From CAWVSB01 sp036960375 (GTDB lineage: Bacteria; Pseudomonadota; Gammaproteobacteria; Pseudomonadales; CAWVSB01): a stretch of DNA of 64,000 nt. A model generated the notes under the pieces. That model was given only the letters and a program-made list of their open reading frames with translations, had not been told where the DNA came from and made no database searches. Each line of letters opens with the position of its first letter. The first letter of the stretch is position 1. Shown in pieces: positions 18,025-26,519 of this stretch. The DNA is taken from contig JBALVY010000007.1 of the NCBI GenBank assembly GCA_036960375.1, positions 1 to 64,000 of the forward strand. Direction: 5' to 3'. The translations under genes were made by a program, and so were the position numbers.

Positions 18025-18980
18025 AAGAAATTCTTGCTGGGTCAATTCATTCCGTCTATCAAGCAAAGCGAAATGGCGAGCGTCCCCGTGTAAAATTTAT
18101 GGATTGCGCCATCAAGTACCTGTTAGATAACGATGATCAGAAGCAAATCAAGTCGTTTGAAGGCTACTTAAAACGAATCCATCCCTATATTGGGCACATT
18201 GATGCCCGTGAGTTGCACGGTGATCATCCAGCAATAAGAAAGCTGATAGACGACCAACTCGTAAAAGGCAATAAAAAGAGATCCGTTAATCACTACATTG
18301 AAGCGATAAACCGAGTACTCCAGGCGGCGACTAAATGGCGCCATGAATGGTGTGAATTAACCTGGCTAGAGTCGGCACCAAGGATTGATCTACTCCATGC
18401 CAATGACACCCGCATGGGTAGGCCCTTAACGTGGGATCAACAAGATCGACTGTTGGCGTGCTTACCTCTACATGTACGAGACGAGGTTATCTGTTACGTG
18501 AACACAGGGCTGCGCAATAGAGAACTGTTTAGTCTACGCTGGGACAAATTGAAAAAATTTAACAACGGAACTATTGGCTTCATCGCAAACAACAAGGGCA
18601 CCGCCAAGGACAAGAACCGAAAAAAGCTGGTTGTCTGCAACAATACTGTCCGAGAAATTATTGAGAGAAAGCGCGACGAACACCCTACCCATGTATTCTC
18701 CTATCGAGGAAGGCCCAAGACAAGCGCCAGAGGCACCGCATGGCGCAATGGAGTGAAGGAGTCGGGGCTAGACGTAAACATCCACGATTTACGCTATACC
18801 TTCGCGCATCGGCTTCGAGCGGCTGGCGTCGATCAAGAAACGCGCGCTGAATTATTAGGTCATGGCGTCTCATTAACGTCAAAGTACAGTCTGACAACAT
18901 TAGAAAATGTGACAAGAGCAGTAGCGCTAATTGAAGAGAGAACCGATCATGAGCCTATGATCGATTTGGATATTCTTTGA
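17904..18980 (+). CDS. int: Tyrosine recombinase (island integrase)
   Basis: A 358-residue integrase. The N-terminal arm (GLYVIDKKIQGDRLYE) and core-binding domain are followed by a catalytic domain with R204 (TGLRNREL), H294 and R297 (HDLR), H320 (LLGHG) and Y328 (SKYSL). It presumably integrates and excises the island at tRNA-Arg(ACG), whose 3' end lies about 80 bases downstream. The conserved arm starts close to the ATG at 17904, so the long overlap with the upstream gene is real rather than a wrong start. The gene looks intact. Confidence 0.9.
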   Translation: MQKSKGYNLNKNGLYVIDKKIQGDRLYETTIFRKGQEKEVEEILAGSIHSVYQAKRNGERPRVKFMDCAIKYLLDNDDQKQIKSFEGYLKRIHPYIGHIDARELHGDHPAIRKLIDDQLVKGNKKRSVNHYIEAINRVLQAATKWRHEWCELTWLESAPRIDLLHANDTRMGRPLTWDQQDRLLACLPLHVRDEVICYVNTGLRNRELFSLRWDKLKKFNNGTIGFIANNKGTAKDKNRKKLVVCNNTVREIIERKRDEHPTHVFSYRGRPKTSARGTAWRNGVKESGLDVNIHDLRYTFAHRLRAAGVDQETRAELLGHGVSLTSKYSLTTLENVTRAVALIEERTDHEPMIDLDIL

Positions 18981-19057
18981 ATAGACCTCCAGAAGTCACG
19001 AGAAAGTCACGAGCTAGAACGTGATTTTTCTGCATAAGCCCTGGAGGCCTTGGTATA

Positions 19058-19134
19058 TGGTGCACTCGGAAGGATTCGAACCTTCGACCGCTCGGTTCGT
19101 AGCCGAGTACTCTATCCAGCTGAGCTACGAGTGC
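19058..19134 (-). tRNA. tRNA-Arg (ACG)
   Basis: A 77-base cloverleaf on the minus strand. The acceptor GCACTCG pairs with CGAGTGC, the anticodon loop CTACGAA (anticodon ACG) is closed by CTCGG/CCGAG, the T arm has GGTTCGAATCC, and CCA is encoded. Its 3' end faces the integrase, marking the island attachment site. Confidence 0.95.
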
Positions 19135-19195
19135 ATTGTCTTTCAGGTCGCGAACTATAGAGAAATGATACGTTCTCGTCAAGCTTGCAAAACAT

Positions 19196-19288
<93 letters not shown>

Positions 19289-19345
19289 GTTTTTTCTTAA
19301 GCAAAACCCTCTCGAGCTGCTTCAATGGGGTAAACCCCACAATTC

Positions 19346-19365
19346 AAAAAGGCTATGAATAGCCT
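19346..19365 (-). terminator. csrA terminator
   Basis: On the minus strand GGCTAT-tc-ATAGCC is followed by TTTTT, 63 bases after the csrA stop. The tRNA-Ser gene starts beyond it. Confidence 0.75.
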
Positions 19366-19427
19366 CTTCGAATCGCGCGGCATAATACCATAACTAAGCA
19401 GAATTCAAAGGCAAAAAACAAACTATC

Positions 19428-19619
19428 TTAGTGATTTCCGTCGATTTCGTCGCCCTTCTCTGCCTGTATCCGCGAATAGATTTCTTCACGATGTACAGCC
19501 ACCTCTTTTGGCGCGTTAACGCCCAGGCGAACTTGATTTCCTTTGACTCCCAGGACGGTAACCGTTACCTCGTCACCGACCATAAGTGTCTCGCCTATAC
19601 GGCGCGTTAAAATAAGCAT
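19428..19619 (-). CDS. csrA: Carbon storage regulator CsrA/RsmA
   Basis: A 63-residue RNA-binding regulator of normal length. It begins MLILTRRIGETLMVGD, and the RNA-contact residues R44 (HREE) and the beta1 strand are intact. CsrA dimers bind GGA motifs in mRNA leaders to control carbon flow, motility and biofilm. A strong GGGAG site lies before the ATG and itself contains a GGA motif, consistent with autoregulation. The lysC-csrA-tRNA-Ser order is the usual one in Pseudomonas-like genomes. Confidence 0.97.
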   Translation of the reverse strand: MLILTRRIGETLMVGDEVTVTVLGVKGNQVRLGVNAPKEVAVHREEIYSRIQAEKGDEIDGNH

Positions 19620-19825
19620 TTTGCTCTCCCACTCCTAGGGACCACCATTGCTGGCTCTGTATTGCCTCCTGCATGTCCCTCTCTCTGCATTATTATAGTT
19701 ATTAGCACTCTTTCCTAGAGTTGCCCTCTCACTACAAGCGCCCCAACTTGGGGCAAAAAAAATCGAATGCCCACAAATTGTGAGCTAACTCACATTGTCA
19801 GCTTAATACAGTAGTACCGATTTAG
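19620..19825 (-). promoter_or_regulatory. csrA leader with GGA motifs and CRP-type palindrome
   Basis: Read on the minus strand, GGA occurs five times before the start codon (TCC on plus at 19627, 19633, 19667, 19676 and 19713), the last within the ribosome binding site. A TATAAT-like element lies near 19693. Farther up, TGTGA-N6-TCACA at 19779-19794 is a perfect CRP/Vfr-type consensus. This supports self-repression by CsrA and possible cAMP control. The hairpin GCCCCaacttGGGGC (19740-19754) is not a terminator for lysC because its A/T run is on the wrong side. Confidence 0.5.
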
Positions 19826-21067
19826 CTATTCTGCCTGACTTTGCTCGGGATTTTTATCCAAATCAAAGGCCGAATGTAGCGATCGGACTGCTAATTCCAT
19901 AAATTTCTCGTCTATCACCACCGAAACCTTAATCTCTGAGGTGGTAATCATCTGAATATTCACGTTGATATCGGCCAGGGCTGCAAACATTTTACTGGCA
20001 ATACCCGCATGAGAACGCATACCAACGCCTACCACCGATACTTTACATATTTTGTCGTCGGCCTGAATCTCACGCGCGCCCAGGTCAACAGCAACAAGCT
20101 CCAATACCTCTTGAGCCTTTTCGTAGTCATTACGGTGTACGGTAAAGGTAAAGTCGGTCAGGCCATCAGAGCCTACGTTCTGCAGTATCACATCCACTTC
20201 AACATTGGCTTTACCAATAGGCCCCAAAATACGTGAAGCAACACCCGGTGTATCTGGCACACCGACTACAGTCAACTTGGCTTCGTCACGCGTAAAAGCG
20301 ATACCTGAGATTGAAGGAGTTTCCATTGTTTGATCTTCCTCTGTCGAAATAAGCGTACCCGGGCCGTCCTTAAAACTAGACAGAACCCGCAACGGAACAT
20401 TGTATTTACTGGCAAATTCCACCGACCGGATTTGTAACACCTTAGAGCCAAGGCTTGCCATTTCAAGCATTTCTTCGAAGGTGATGCGATCCATACGCCG
20501 TGCACTATCCACTACACGAGGATCGGTCGTATATACACCATCTACGTCGGTGTATATCTGGCATTCATCGGCCTTGAGTGCAGCAGCCAGTGCCACTGCT
20601 GTAGTATCAGAACCACCACGGCCCAAAGTGGTAATGTTGCCGTCTTCATCAACACCCTGAAAACCTGCCACAACCACCACACGACCTGCTTCGAGGTCAG
20701 TTCGCATTGCGGCATCATCAATCTTTCGAATGCGGGCCTTATTGTGTGTACTATCGGTCAGAATACGCACCTGGCCGCCAGTATAAGAGCGTGCAGCCAC
20801 GCCTCGTTTATTGAGGGCCATAGACAACAGAGCGATTGTTACCTGCTCACCGGTCGACACTAAAACGTCCAATTCGCGCGCATTTGGCTGTTCTGAAATG
20901 GCATGAGCCAAACCCAATAAACGGTTGGTTTCGCCGCTCATAGCTGAAACAGCCACAACCACATCGTGGCCCTGAGCTCTAAAAGAGGCCACTTTATCCG
21001 CCACGGCCTCAATTCGTTCGACTGAACCGACCGACGTACCACCGTATTTTTGAACTATCAGGCTCAT
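19826..21067 (-). CDS. lysC: Aspartate kinase
   Basis: A 413-residue aspartokinase. The kinase domain (1-245) has KYGGTSVG near the N-terminus, a GRGGSDTTA loop and the aspartate-binding region. Two ACT domains (about 265-335 and 345-400) serve allosteric control by lysine and/or threonine. It phosphorylates aspartate in the first step of Lys, Thr, Met and diaminopimelate synthesis. Length and order (alaS upstream, csrA downstream) are typical. An internal start for a beta subunit, as in some homologues, is possible but not shown. Confidence 0.96.
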   Translation of the reverse strand: MSLIVQKYGGTSVGSVERIEAVADKVASFRAQGHDVVVAVSAMSGETNRLLGLAHAISEQPNARELDVLVSTGEQVTIALLSMALNKRGVAARSYTGGQVRILTDSTHNKARIRKIDDAAMRTDLEAGRVVVVAGFQGVDEDGNITTLGRGGSDTTAVALAAALKADECQIYTDVDGVYTTDPRVVDSARRMDRITFEEMLEMASLGSKVLQIRSVEFASKYNVPLRVLSSFKDGPGTLISTEEDQTMETPSISGIAFTRDEAKLTVVGVPDTPGVASRILGPIGKANVEVDVILQNVGSDGLTDFTFTVHRNDYEKAQEVLELVAVDLGAREIQADDKICKVSVVGVGMRSHAGIASKMFAALADINVNIQMITTSEIKVSVVIDEKFMELAVRSLHSAFDLDKNPEQSQAE

Positions 21068-21149
21068 GATCTAGGTCTGCCCTGTGAAAAAACGCGCCAA
21101 TGTACCACCACGTCGTAAAAATTCAAGCTATTCAGTTTATTGCGCCGAA

Positions 21150-23750
21150 TTAATCGCCACTGTGTTCAGCTACCCAGTCGACAACTGTAGCCAAAGCATC
21201 TGCTAATAAGGCAGGGTCACCGCCACCGCCCTGAGCCATATCGGGCCGACCGCCGCCCTTGCCTCCGACCTGACGTGCCACTTTACCCAGTATATCGCCG
21301 GCTTTCAGTTTGCCAGACTCCGCCTTGGTCACGCCGGCAACCAGGCTGACCTTCTCACCATCAACTCCGGCAAGAACAACTACCGCGCGGCCCAGCTTAT
21401 TTTTCAAATGATCCATGGCATCGCGCAGAGCTTTGCCATCGGCGCCGTCAATTTGTGCTGCCAAAACCTGAACGCCATTCACCTCAACTGCCATAGATGC
21501 CAAATCAGTACCGGCACCCGAAGCCAGCTTGGCCTTTAGCTTATCCAGATCTTTTTCTAACTGCCGGTGGCTGGCCATCAACTGCTCAACCTTGGCCAGA
21601 GCACTATCTTTACCACCTTTAACTAAATGAGCGATAGTCGCTAATTGTTTATCAGTCTGATCAAATACGGCCATTGCGCGGGCTCCAGTAACGCCCTCTA
21701 TACGACGAACCCCGGAAGAAATACCGCCTTCCGATACAATGCGCAGTAAACCAATATCACCGGTACGGTTTACGTGAGTACCACCACAAAGCTCAACCGA
21801 GAAGCCATCACCCATACTTAACAGGCGAACTTCATCACCGTACTTCTCACCAAATAGCGCCATAGCACCTTTGTCTTTTGCCGTATCCATATCGGTTACA
21901 TCGGTTTCAACCGGCGTATTGGCCCGAATCTTCTCGTTAACCATGGATTCAATTTGCTGCAGCTGCTCGCTGCTTACCGCTTCAAAATGTGAGAAGTCAA
22001 AGCGCAGTTTATCGGCATCAACCAATGAGCCTTTCTGTGTCACATGATCGCCCAGCACTTGCCTTAAGGCTGCATGCAGCAGATGAGTGGCCGAATGGTT
22101 CAAAGCGGTTGCAAGACGCACATTGGAGTCAATTTGTGCTGTCACTACATCACCGACAGCTGCAGTGCCTTCCAGCACTACACCGTGGTGTAAAAAGTGA
22201 TTGCCTGACTTGGTCACATCACGCACTTCAAAACGTAAACCGTCTGCCGTTAAATAGCCGTGATCGCCGGCCTGACCACCAGACTCGGCATAAAAAGGTG
22301 TGCTATCGAGCACAATGGCTCCGTGATCATCGGCCTGCAATTGCTCGCGGACAGCGCCATCGGCCAATATCGCGGTAATGGTGCCGCTACCGTTGGACTC
22401 GGTATAACCGGAAAACTGCGTCTCACCGTCGAGTTTCAAGCTCTGCGTATAATCAACCGTAAAACCGCCGGACTCCTGAGAACGCTTACGCTGCTTGGCC
22501 ATGGCGGCGTCAAAGCCCTCATGGTCGAGACCCAAACCGTGCTCTCGGGCCACATCATTAGTCAGATCTACAGGAAAACCGTAGGTATCATAGAGTTTAA
22601 ATACCAGCTCGCCGGGTAGAATTTTATCTTCCAACTCCCCAATTGCGGCGTTCAGCATCGACATACCGTTATCCAGGGTACGGGCAAATTGCTGTTCTTC
22701 GGCCAGAATCACTTTTTCTATTTGAGCCTGCTTAGCTATCAGCTCAGGGTAAGCTTCGCCCATTTCTTTGGCCAGCGGGCCAACTAGCTGATGAAAGAAG
22801 GTGCCACTTTGACCCAGCTGATGGCCATGCCGAATAGCACGGCGCATGATGCGGCGTAATACGTAATCCCGCCCTTCATTACCAGGCATCACCCCATCAG
22901 TAATCAGGAATGCACATGAGCGAATATGATCTGCAATCACCCGCAGCGACTTGCTTTCCATGTCCTGCGTGCCGACAGCACTGGCAGCTGCCTTTAATAG
23001 ATTTTGAAAAAGGTCAATTTCGTAATTGGTATGCACACCTTGCATAACGGCCGCAATACGCTCCAGTCCCATACCGGTATCAATTGAAGGCTTGGGCAAG
23101 GGTTCCATAGTGCCATCGGCCGCTCGCTCAAATTGCATAAACACCAGATTCCATATCTCGATATAGCGATCAAGGTCATCATCCGGGCTACCGGGAGGGC
23201 CACCGGGAACCTCAGGGCCGTGATCGTAGAATATTTCAGAGCTGGGACCACAGGGGCCTGTATCACCCATCTGCCAAAAATTATCCTCATCGAGACGCGA
23301 CAGGCGTGCCGGGTCAATGCCTATTTCATTGACCCAGATATCTGCGGCCTCATCATCCGATATATGCACGGTTATCCAAAGTTTCTGCGCCGGGATTTTT
23401 AATTCGACGGTGAGAAATTCCCAGGCAAAGTTAATCGCATCACGTTTGAAATAATCACCAAAGCTGAAGTTACCCAACATTTCAAAAAAGGTATGGTGAC
23501 GCGCGGTATAACCCACGTTCTCCAGGTCATTGTGTTTGCCGCCGGCCCGCACACAGCGCTGCGAGCTGGTGGCCCGCACATAAGGTCGCTTGTCACCCCC
23601 CAGGAAAACGTCTTTAAACTGCACCATACCCGCATTTGTAAACAACAGCGTGGGGTCGTCTCCTGGCACCAGTGAGCTACTGTCAACTCGAGCATGGCCC
23701 TGACGCTCAAAAAAGCTTAAAAACGCTTCGCGAATAGCGGCACTTTTCAT
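21150..23750 (-). CDS. alaS: Alanyl-tRNA synthetase
   Basis: An 866-residue class II synthetase charging tRNA-Ala. The N-terminal catalytic domain contains LFTNAGMVQFKD and RATSSQRCVRAGGKHNDL. The editing domain has HSATHLLHAALR and CGGTHVN zinc ligands, followed by a C-Ala domain ending in a glycine-rich GGKGGGRPDMAQGGG. The length is normal. The gene begins a minus-strand series with lysC and csrA. Confidence 0.98.
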   Translation of the reverse strand: MKSAAIREAFLSFFERQGHARVDSSSLVPGDDPTLLFTNAGMVQFKDVFLGGDKRPYVRATSSQRCVRAGGKHNDLENVGYTARHHTFFEMLGNFSFGDYFKRDAINFAWEFLTVELKIPAQKLWITVHISDDEAADIWVNEIGIDPARLSRLDEDNFWQMGDTGPCGPSSEIFYDHGPEVPGGPPGSPDDDLDRYIEIWNLVFMQFERAADGTMEPLPKPSIDTGMGLERIAAVMQGVHTNYEIDLFQNLLKAAASAVGTQDMESKSLRVIADHIRSCAFLITDGVMPGNEGRDYVLRRIMRRAIRHGHQLGQSGTFFHQLVGPLAKEMGEAYPELIAKQAQIEKVILAEEQQFARTLDNGMSMLNAAIGELEDKILPGELVFKLYDTYGFPVDLTNDVAREHGLGLDHEGFDAAMAKQRKRSQESGGFTVDYTQSLKLDGETQFSGYTESNGSGTITAILADGAVREQLQADDHGAIVLDSTPFYAESGGQAGDHGYLTADGLRFEVRDVTKSGNHFLHHGVVLEGTAAVGDVVTAQIDSNVRLATALNHSATHLLHAALRQVLGDHVTQKGSLVDADKLRFDFSHFEAVSSEQLQQIESMVNEKIRANTPVETDVTDMDTAKDKGAMALFGEKYGDEVRLLSMGDGFSVELCGGTHVNRTGDIGLLRIVSEGGISSGVRRIEGVTGARAMAVFDQTDKQLATIAHLVKGGKDSALAKVEQLMASHRQLEKDLDKLKAKLASGAGTDLASMAVEVNGVQVLAAQIDGADGKALRDAMDHLKNKLGRAVVVLAGVDGEKVSLVAGVTKAESGKLKAGDILGKVARQVGGKGGGRPDMAQGGGGDPALLADALATVVDWVAEHSGD

Positions 23751-23864
23751 AGTTCAAATTCCATTGTACGGATATCACGTGCCGGCTCTTGGGCCGACAC
23801 CAAAAAAGGGGAGGAATTATAGCGGAAATTTGGGCTGGCTAGCAGTCCGTATTAGTGACTACCG
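23751..23864 (-). promoter_or_regulatory. alaS promoter/leader region
   Basis: A TATAAT lies on the minus strand at 23816-23821, about 65 bases before alaS. The leader forms a stem of about eight pairs (23779-23800, GTGccGGC on plus). No clear -35 box is seen, so the promoter assignment is tentative. Confidence 0.35.
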
Positions 23865-24053
23865 CTAGCGCGACAGTTTTTCCTCTTCACTGAGAGCCCT
23901 GGCTTCCTCCTCCAGCATAACGGGAATACCGTCACGGACCGGATATGCCAGTCCACTGGCATAACATACCAACTCGTTATTCTCAGCGTGATACTCCAAA
24001 GGTGCCTTGCTCACCGGGCACACCAGGATACTTAACAACTTCTTATCAATCAT
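23865..24053 (-). CDS. Trm112-family small protein (YcaR-like)
   Basis: A 62-residue protein of the Trm112/UPF0434 family: LLSILVCPVSKAPLEY, then LVCYASGLAYPVRDGIPVML. Bacterial members are small zinc-ribbon-like proteins. Only two cysteines plus one remain here, so metal binding is uncertain. Its ATG overlaps the stop of the upstream M23 peptidase gene by four bases (ATGA), so both are translated together. Such genes often sit near lpxK-kdsB in other bacteria; here the context differs. Confidence 0.85.
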   Translation of the reverse strand: MIDKKLLSILVCPVSKAPLEYHAENNELVCYASGLAYPVRDGIPVMLEEEARALSEEEKLSR

Positions 24054-24928
24054 TTTTCAACCTTCTTGTCATTTCCTAAAACCTCAGCCATAGCTGGAAC
24101 CAATAGCTGAGGGTCAATTTTTTGATCAAACCAATTCATTCGCCAATCAAGATGGGGCCCTGAAGCTCGCCCTGTGGCGCCTATTTCACCAATACGTTGT
24201 CCTGCATCTACTTCCTCACCTGCTGTCACCCACAGTTTACTCATATGCAGGAAACTCGAGCTCAGACCATGGCCATGATCCAGTATCACCAAGCCACCTG
24301 AATAAAATGTGTCTGGCTGGGCAAAAACAACCAAGCCGCTTACCGGCGCATTGACCCGAGTACCGGTGGGCATTGCCACATCGACACCGTAATGAGGGCG
24401 ACCGGGGACGCCATTATAGACACGCTGAGAACCAAAAACACCGCTAATTCGCCCTGTTACAGGCCACTGAAAAGCATCAAGAAAATCCGTCCGAGACGAG
24501 ATTTTACCCCGCGCGGCACGAATTTGTCTGGCATCTTCAGATGCGCGCGCGGAATCCTCTGCTGAAGGCTGCATAATTTTCTTCGCTATGCCCTCTACCC
24601 GCGAAATTTTGTATTCTCTTGCCATAATGGGGTAAAGGTACGACTCTTCCTTGCCATCATCTGTGCGGGTGGTAAGCGATAACTCCGATGGAAAATCGCG
24701 CCCCAGACCAATCACAAATTGTCCGTCGACAGTAAGCTTAAGTTTACGCTCCCCCAAATACACCTGAGCAACAGGTGACGCTTGCCCGGTTAACAGCCCG
24801 CCCTGAATAAAATTTCCGTTCAATTCCAAAGCCAGAGCTTTGAACGAAATCAATACACTGAGAGCACCTGCTCCTACACTTATAACAACAGAACACCAGC
24901 GGCGCTTTAAAAAATGCTTGCCTGACAT
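24050..24928 (-). CDS. M23-family murein peptidase
   Basis: A 292-residue envelope protein. A hydrophobic N-terminal segment (about 13-33) is a signal or anchor. The C-terminal LytM domain (about 170-275) has HYGVD, the HGHGLSSSFLHM region and GPHLDWRM, the full zinc-binding set H-x3-D...H-x-H. It is expected to cut peptidoglycan cross-links, or to activate amidases. The N-terminal beta-rich part may be regulatory. It overlaps the Trm112-like gene and diverges from greB. Confidence 0.9.
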   Translation of the reverse strand: MSGKHFLKRRWCSVVISVGAGALSVLISFKALALELNGNFIQGGLLTGQASPVAQVYLGERKLKLTVDGQFVIGLGRDFPSELSLTTRTDDGKEESYLYPIMAREYKISRVEGIAKKIMQPSAEDSARASEDARQIRAARGKISSRTDFLDAFQWPVTGRISGVFGSQRVYNGVPGRPHYGVDVAMPTGTRVNAPVSGLVVFAQPDTFYSGGLVILDHGHGLSSSFLHMSKLWVTAGEEVDAGQRIGEIGATGRASGPHLDWRMNWFDQKIDPQLLVPAMAEVLGNDKKVEK

Positions 24929-25002
24929 GAATACGATCCCTTGATCCTTTTAAAAACTCATCTATTATGGGCGGCCAAGTTTAACATAGCACAAACGACA
25001 AT

Positions 25003-25503
25003 ATGGGAAGATACCGCAGCCCCCAGCCTCGCGCATCAGCGTATATTACACCGGTAGGTGAAAAAACCCTGAGAGCCGAGCTCTACCAATTATGGAAGGT
25101 CGAACGCCCTGAAGTCACCTCAGTCGTGCACGAGGCTGCTAAAAACGGTGATCGCTCGGAAAACGGTGACTATATATACGGTAAACGACGTTTGCGAGAA
25201 ATAGACCGCAGAGTGCGTTATCTGACAAAACGACTCGACGACCTGACCGTGGTTGATCGTATTCCCGACGATAGAAGCAAAGTATTCTTTGGCGCTTGGG
25301 TAAGTCTGGAAAATGAACAGGGAGACGAGTCGCGCTATCGTATAGTTGGGCCAGATGAGTTTGACCTAAGCAAAGCCATGCTCAGTATGGATTCTCCACT
25401 CGCCAAGGCCCTGCTCGGCAAGCGCCTTGACGATGAGATATCTATAAATACGCCCGATGGAGAACAGCTTTATTATATTACCCACATAGATTACAGCAAT
25501 TAA
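25003..25503 (+). CDS. greB: Transcript cleavage factor GreB
   Basis: A 166-residue Gre factor. An N-terminal antiparallel coiled coil includes NGDRSENGDYIYGKRRLREID with the acidic tip residues, and a C-terminal FKBP-like domain contacts RNA polymerase. It rescues arrested polymerase by stimulating RNA cleavage. The basic N-terminus (RSPQPRAS) fits GreB rather than GreA. Confidence 0.95.
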   Translation: MGRYRSPQPRASAYITPVGEKTLRAELYQLWKVERPEVTSVVHEAAKNGDRSENGDYIYGKRRLREIDRRVRYLTKRLDDLTVVDRIPDDRSKVFFGAWVSLENEQGDESRYRIVGPDEFDLSKAMLSMDSPLAKALLGKRLDDEISINTPDGEQLYYITHIDYSN

Positions 25504-25523
25504 ACACCGTATCTGTCGATTAG

Positions 25524-26519
25524 CTATGCCACCCAGTTAACCAATCTTTCCCAAAACCAGAAACTGGCTACCAGGCCCATGGCCCAGGCCGGACCACTAC
25601 GCCACCAACCCTGCCATACAATATTTAGGCGCCGCGCCAGCCAAACTACCAGCAGCATTAGACCAACCAGCGCTAATTGGCCCAACTCCAGACCCACATT
25701 AAATGCCGCCAGCGCCATGGGTATTTCTTCTTGTGGCAAGCCGACTTCGGTTAGCGCGCCGGCAAAGCCCAAACCGTGCAACAAACCAAAGCTACCAGCC
25801 ATTAGCCAGGGACGTTTGCTCAACCAATCTCTACGCCCCTCATCAATAACACCACCCACCGCTACTACAATACTCAGGGCAATAAGTACCTCTGCAAAAC
25901 CCTCCGAAAAACTGACAAAACCCAAGGCTGCCAGACTCAATGTAATACTGTGGCCGATGGTGAATAGCGTAATAGTCCAAACCAGCGACCGATTAATCCC
26001 CACCAGCATGGTCAAGGCCACAACAAAAAGCATGTGATCAATACCGGTCAACAGGTGTTCCACACCCAGTTTTAGATACTGAAAAAACACCTGGCCGACA
26101 CTTTGTCTAGCCGGAACAACAAACGCAGGCTGATCCGGGGTTAACATTTGCATATAACGACGCCCATCCTGCAGCTGCACTCTCACCATCGCATTAGTCT
26201 TGCTACTGCGAATCTCTTCAACACCCACAGCGTGACCTACCAGACCCTGCGAGGCACAATTCACTTGCCACAGATAAACTCGTCCCGTGCCCTCTACCAG
26301 ATTGGTTAATTCAGAGACTTGCTGACAATGCGCAGGCAATACCGGGCTAATGCGGCTACCGGGTGCAGACTTAAGCGGTGTTTTCCATTTTACCTCAACC
26401 AGACCACTGTCATTTTCCCTCAGCTCCAATAAAGAGGGAGCAAGCGGATGTGCTAACGCGGAACCTGCCAGAAAAATCAGCAGCATACTTGTTATGAGTT
26501 TAAAAATTTCTCGCCTCAT
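25524..26519 (-). CDS. HupE/UreJ-like membrane protein
   Basis: A 331-residue protein. A signal peptide (1-24) leads to an extracytoplasmic beta-rich domain (about 25-140), then about six membrane segments. The membrane part has the HupE/UreJ_2 motifs GVEHLLTGIDHMLF, GHSITLSLAAL, GLLHGLGFAGAL and FNVGLELGQL, with conserved His and Glu suited to metal binding. Related proteins are proposed nickel or cobalt transporters, but this subgroup is uncharacterised. It is the last gene of an operon with a PPIase (4-base overlap) and a DUF3604 protein. A paralogue lies at 41379-42602 in the same pairing. Confidence 0.8.
   Translation of the reverse strand: MRREIFKLITSMLLIFLAGSALAHPLAPSLLELRENDSGLVEVKWKTPLKSAPGSRISPVLPAHCQQVSELTNLVEGTGRVYLWQVNCASQGLVGHAVGVEEIRSSKTNAMVRVQLQDGRRYMQMLTPDQPAFVVPARQSVGQVFFQYLKLGVEHLLTGIDHMLFVVALTMLVGINRSLVWTITLFTIGHSITLSLAALGFVSFSEGFAEVLIALSIVVAVGGVIDEGRRDWLSKRPWLMAGSFGLLHGLGFAGALTEVGLPQEEIPMALAAFNVGLELGQLALVGLMLLVVWLARRLNIVWQGWWRSGPAWAMGLVASFWFWERLVNWVA

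Larger units (their letters stand above)
1..19060. mobile_element. Genomic island (right part) integrated at tRNA-Arg(ACG)
   Basis: This stretch runs from the window edge to the 3' end of tRNA-Arg(ACG). Seen: a tyrosine recombinase (17904-18980) ends about 80 bases from the tRNA 3' end, preceded by an HTH/excisionase-like gene and a divergent S24-family repressor. The cargo is of accessory type (nucleases, RecQ-like helicase, metallophosphoesterases) with long non-coding gaps, duplications and broken genes. Right of the tRNA the gene order becomes core. Known: tyrosine integrases commonly recombine at tRNA 3' ends. I found no convincing second copy of the tRNA 3' end in the window, so the left boundary should lie upstream of base 1. 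Confidence 0.7.

Noticed and set aside
1..19000. Integron cassette array or CRISPR array
   Set aside because: The spacers lack attC-type core pairs and there is no integron integrase. The repeats at 75-419 are coding, and no short regularly spaced repeats with unique spacers or cas genes are present.
19740..19754. Hairpin GCCCCaacttGGGGC as lysC terminator
   Set aside because: The T run would precede the stem on the lysC strand, so it cannot act as a standard terminator.
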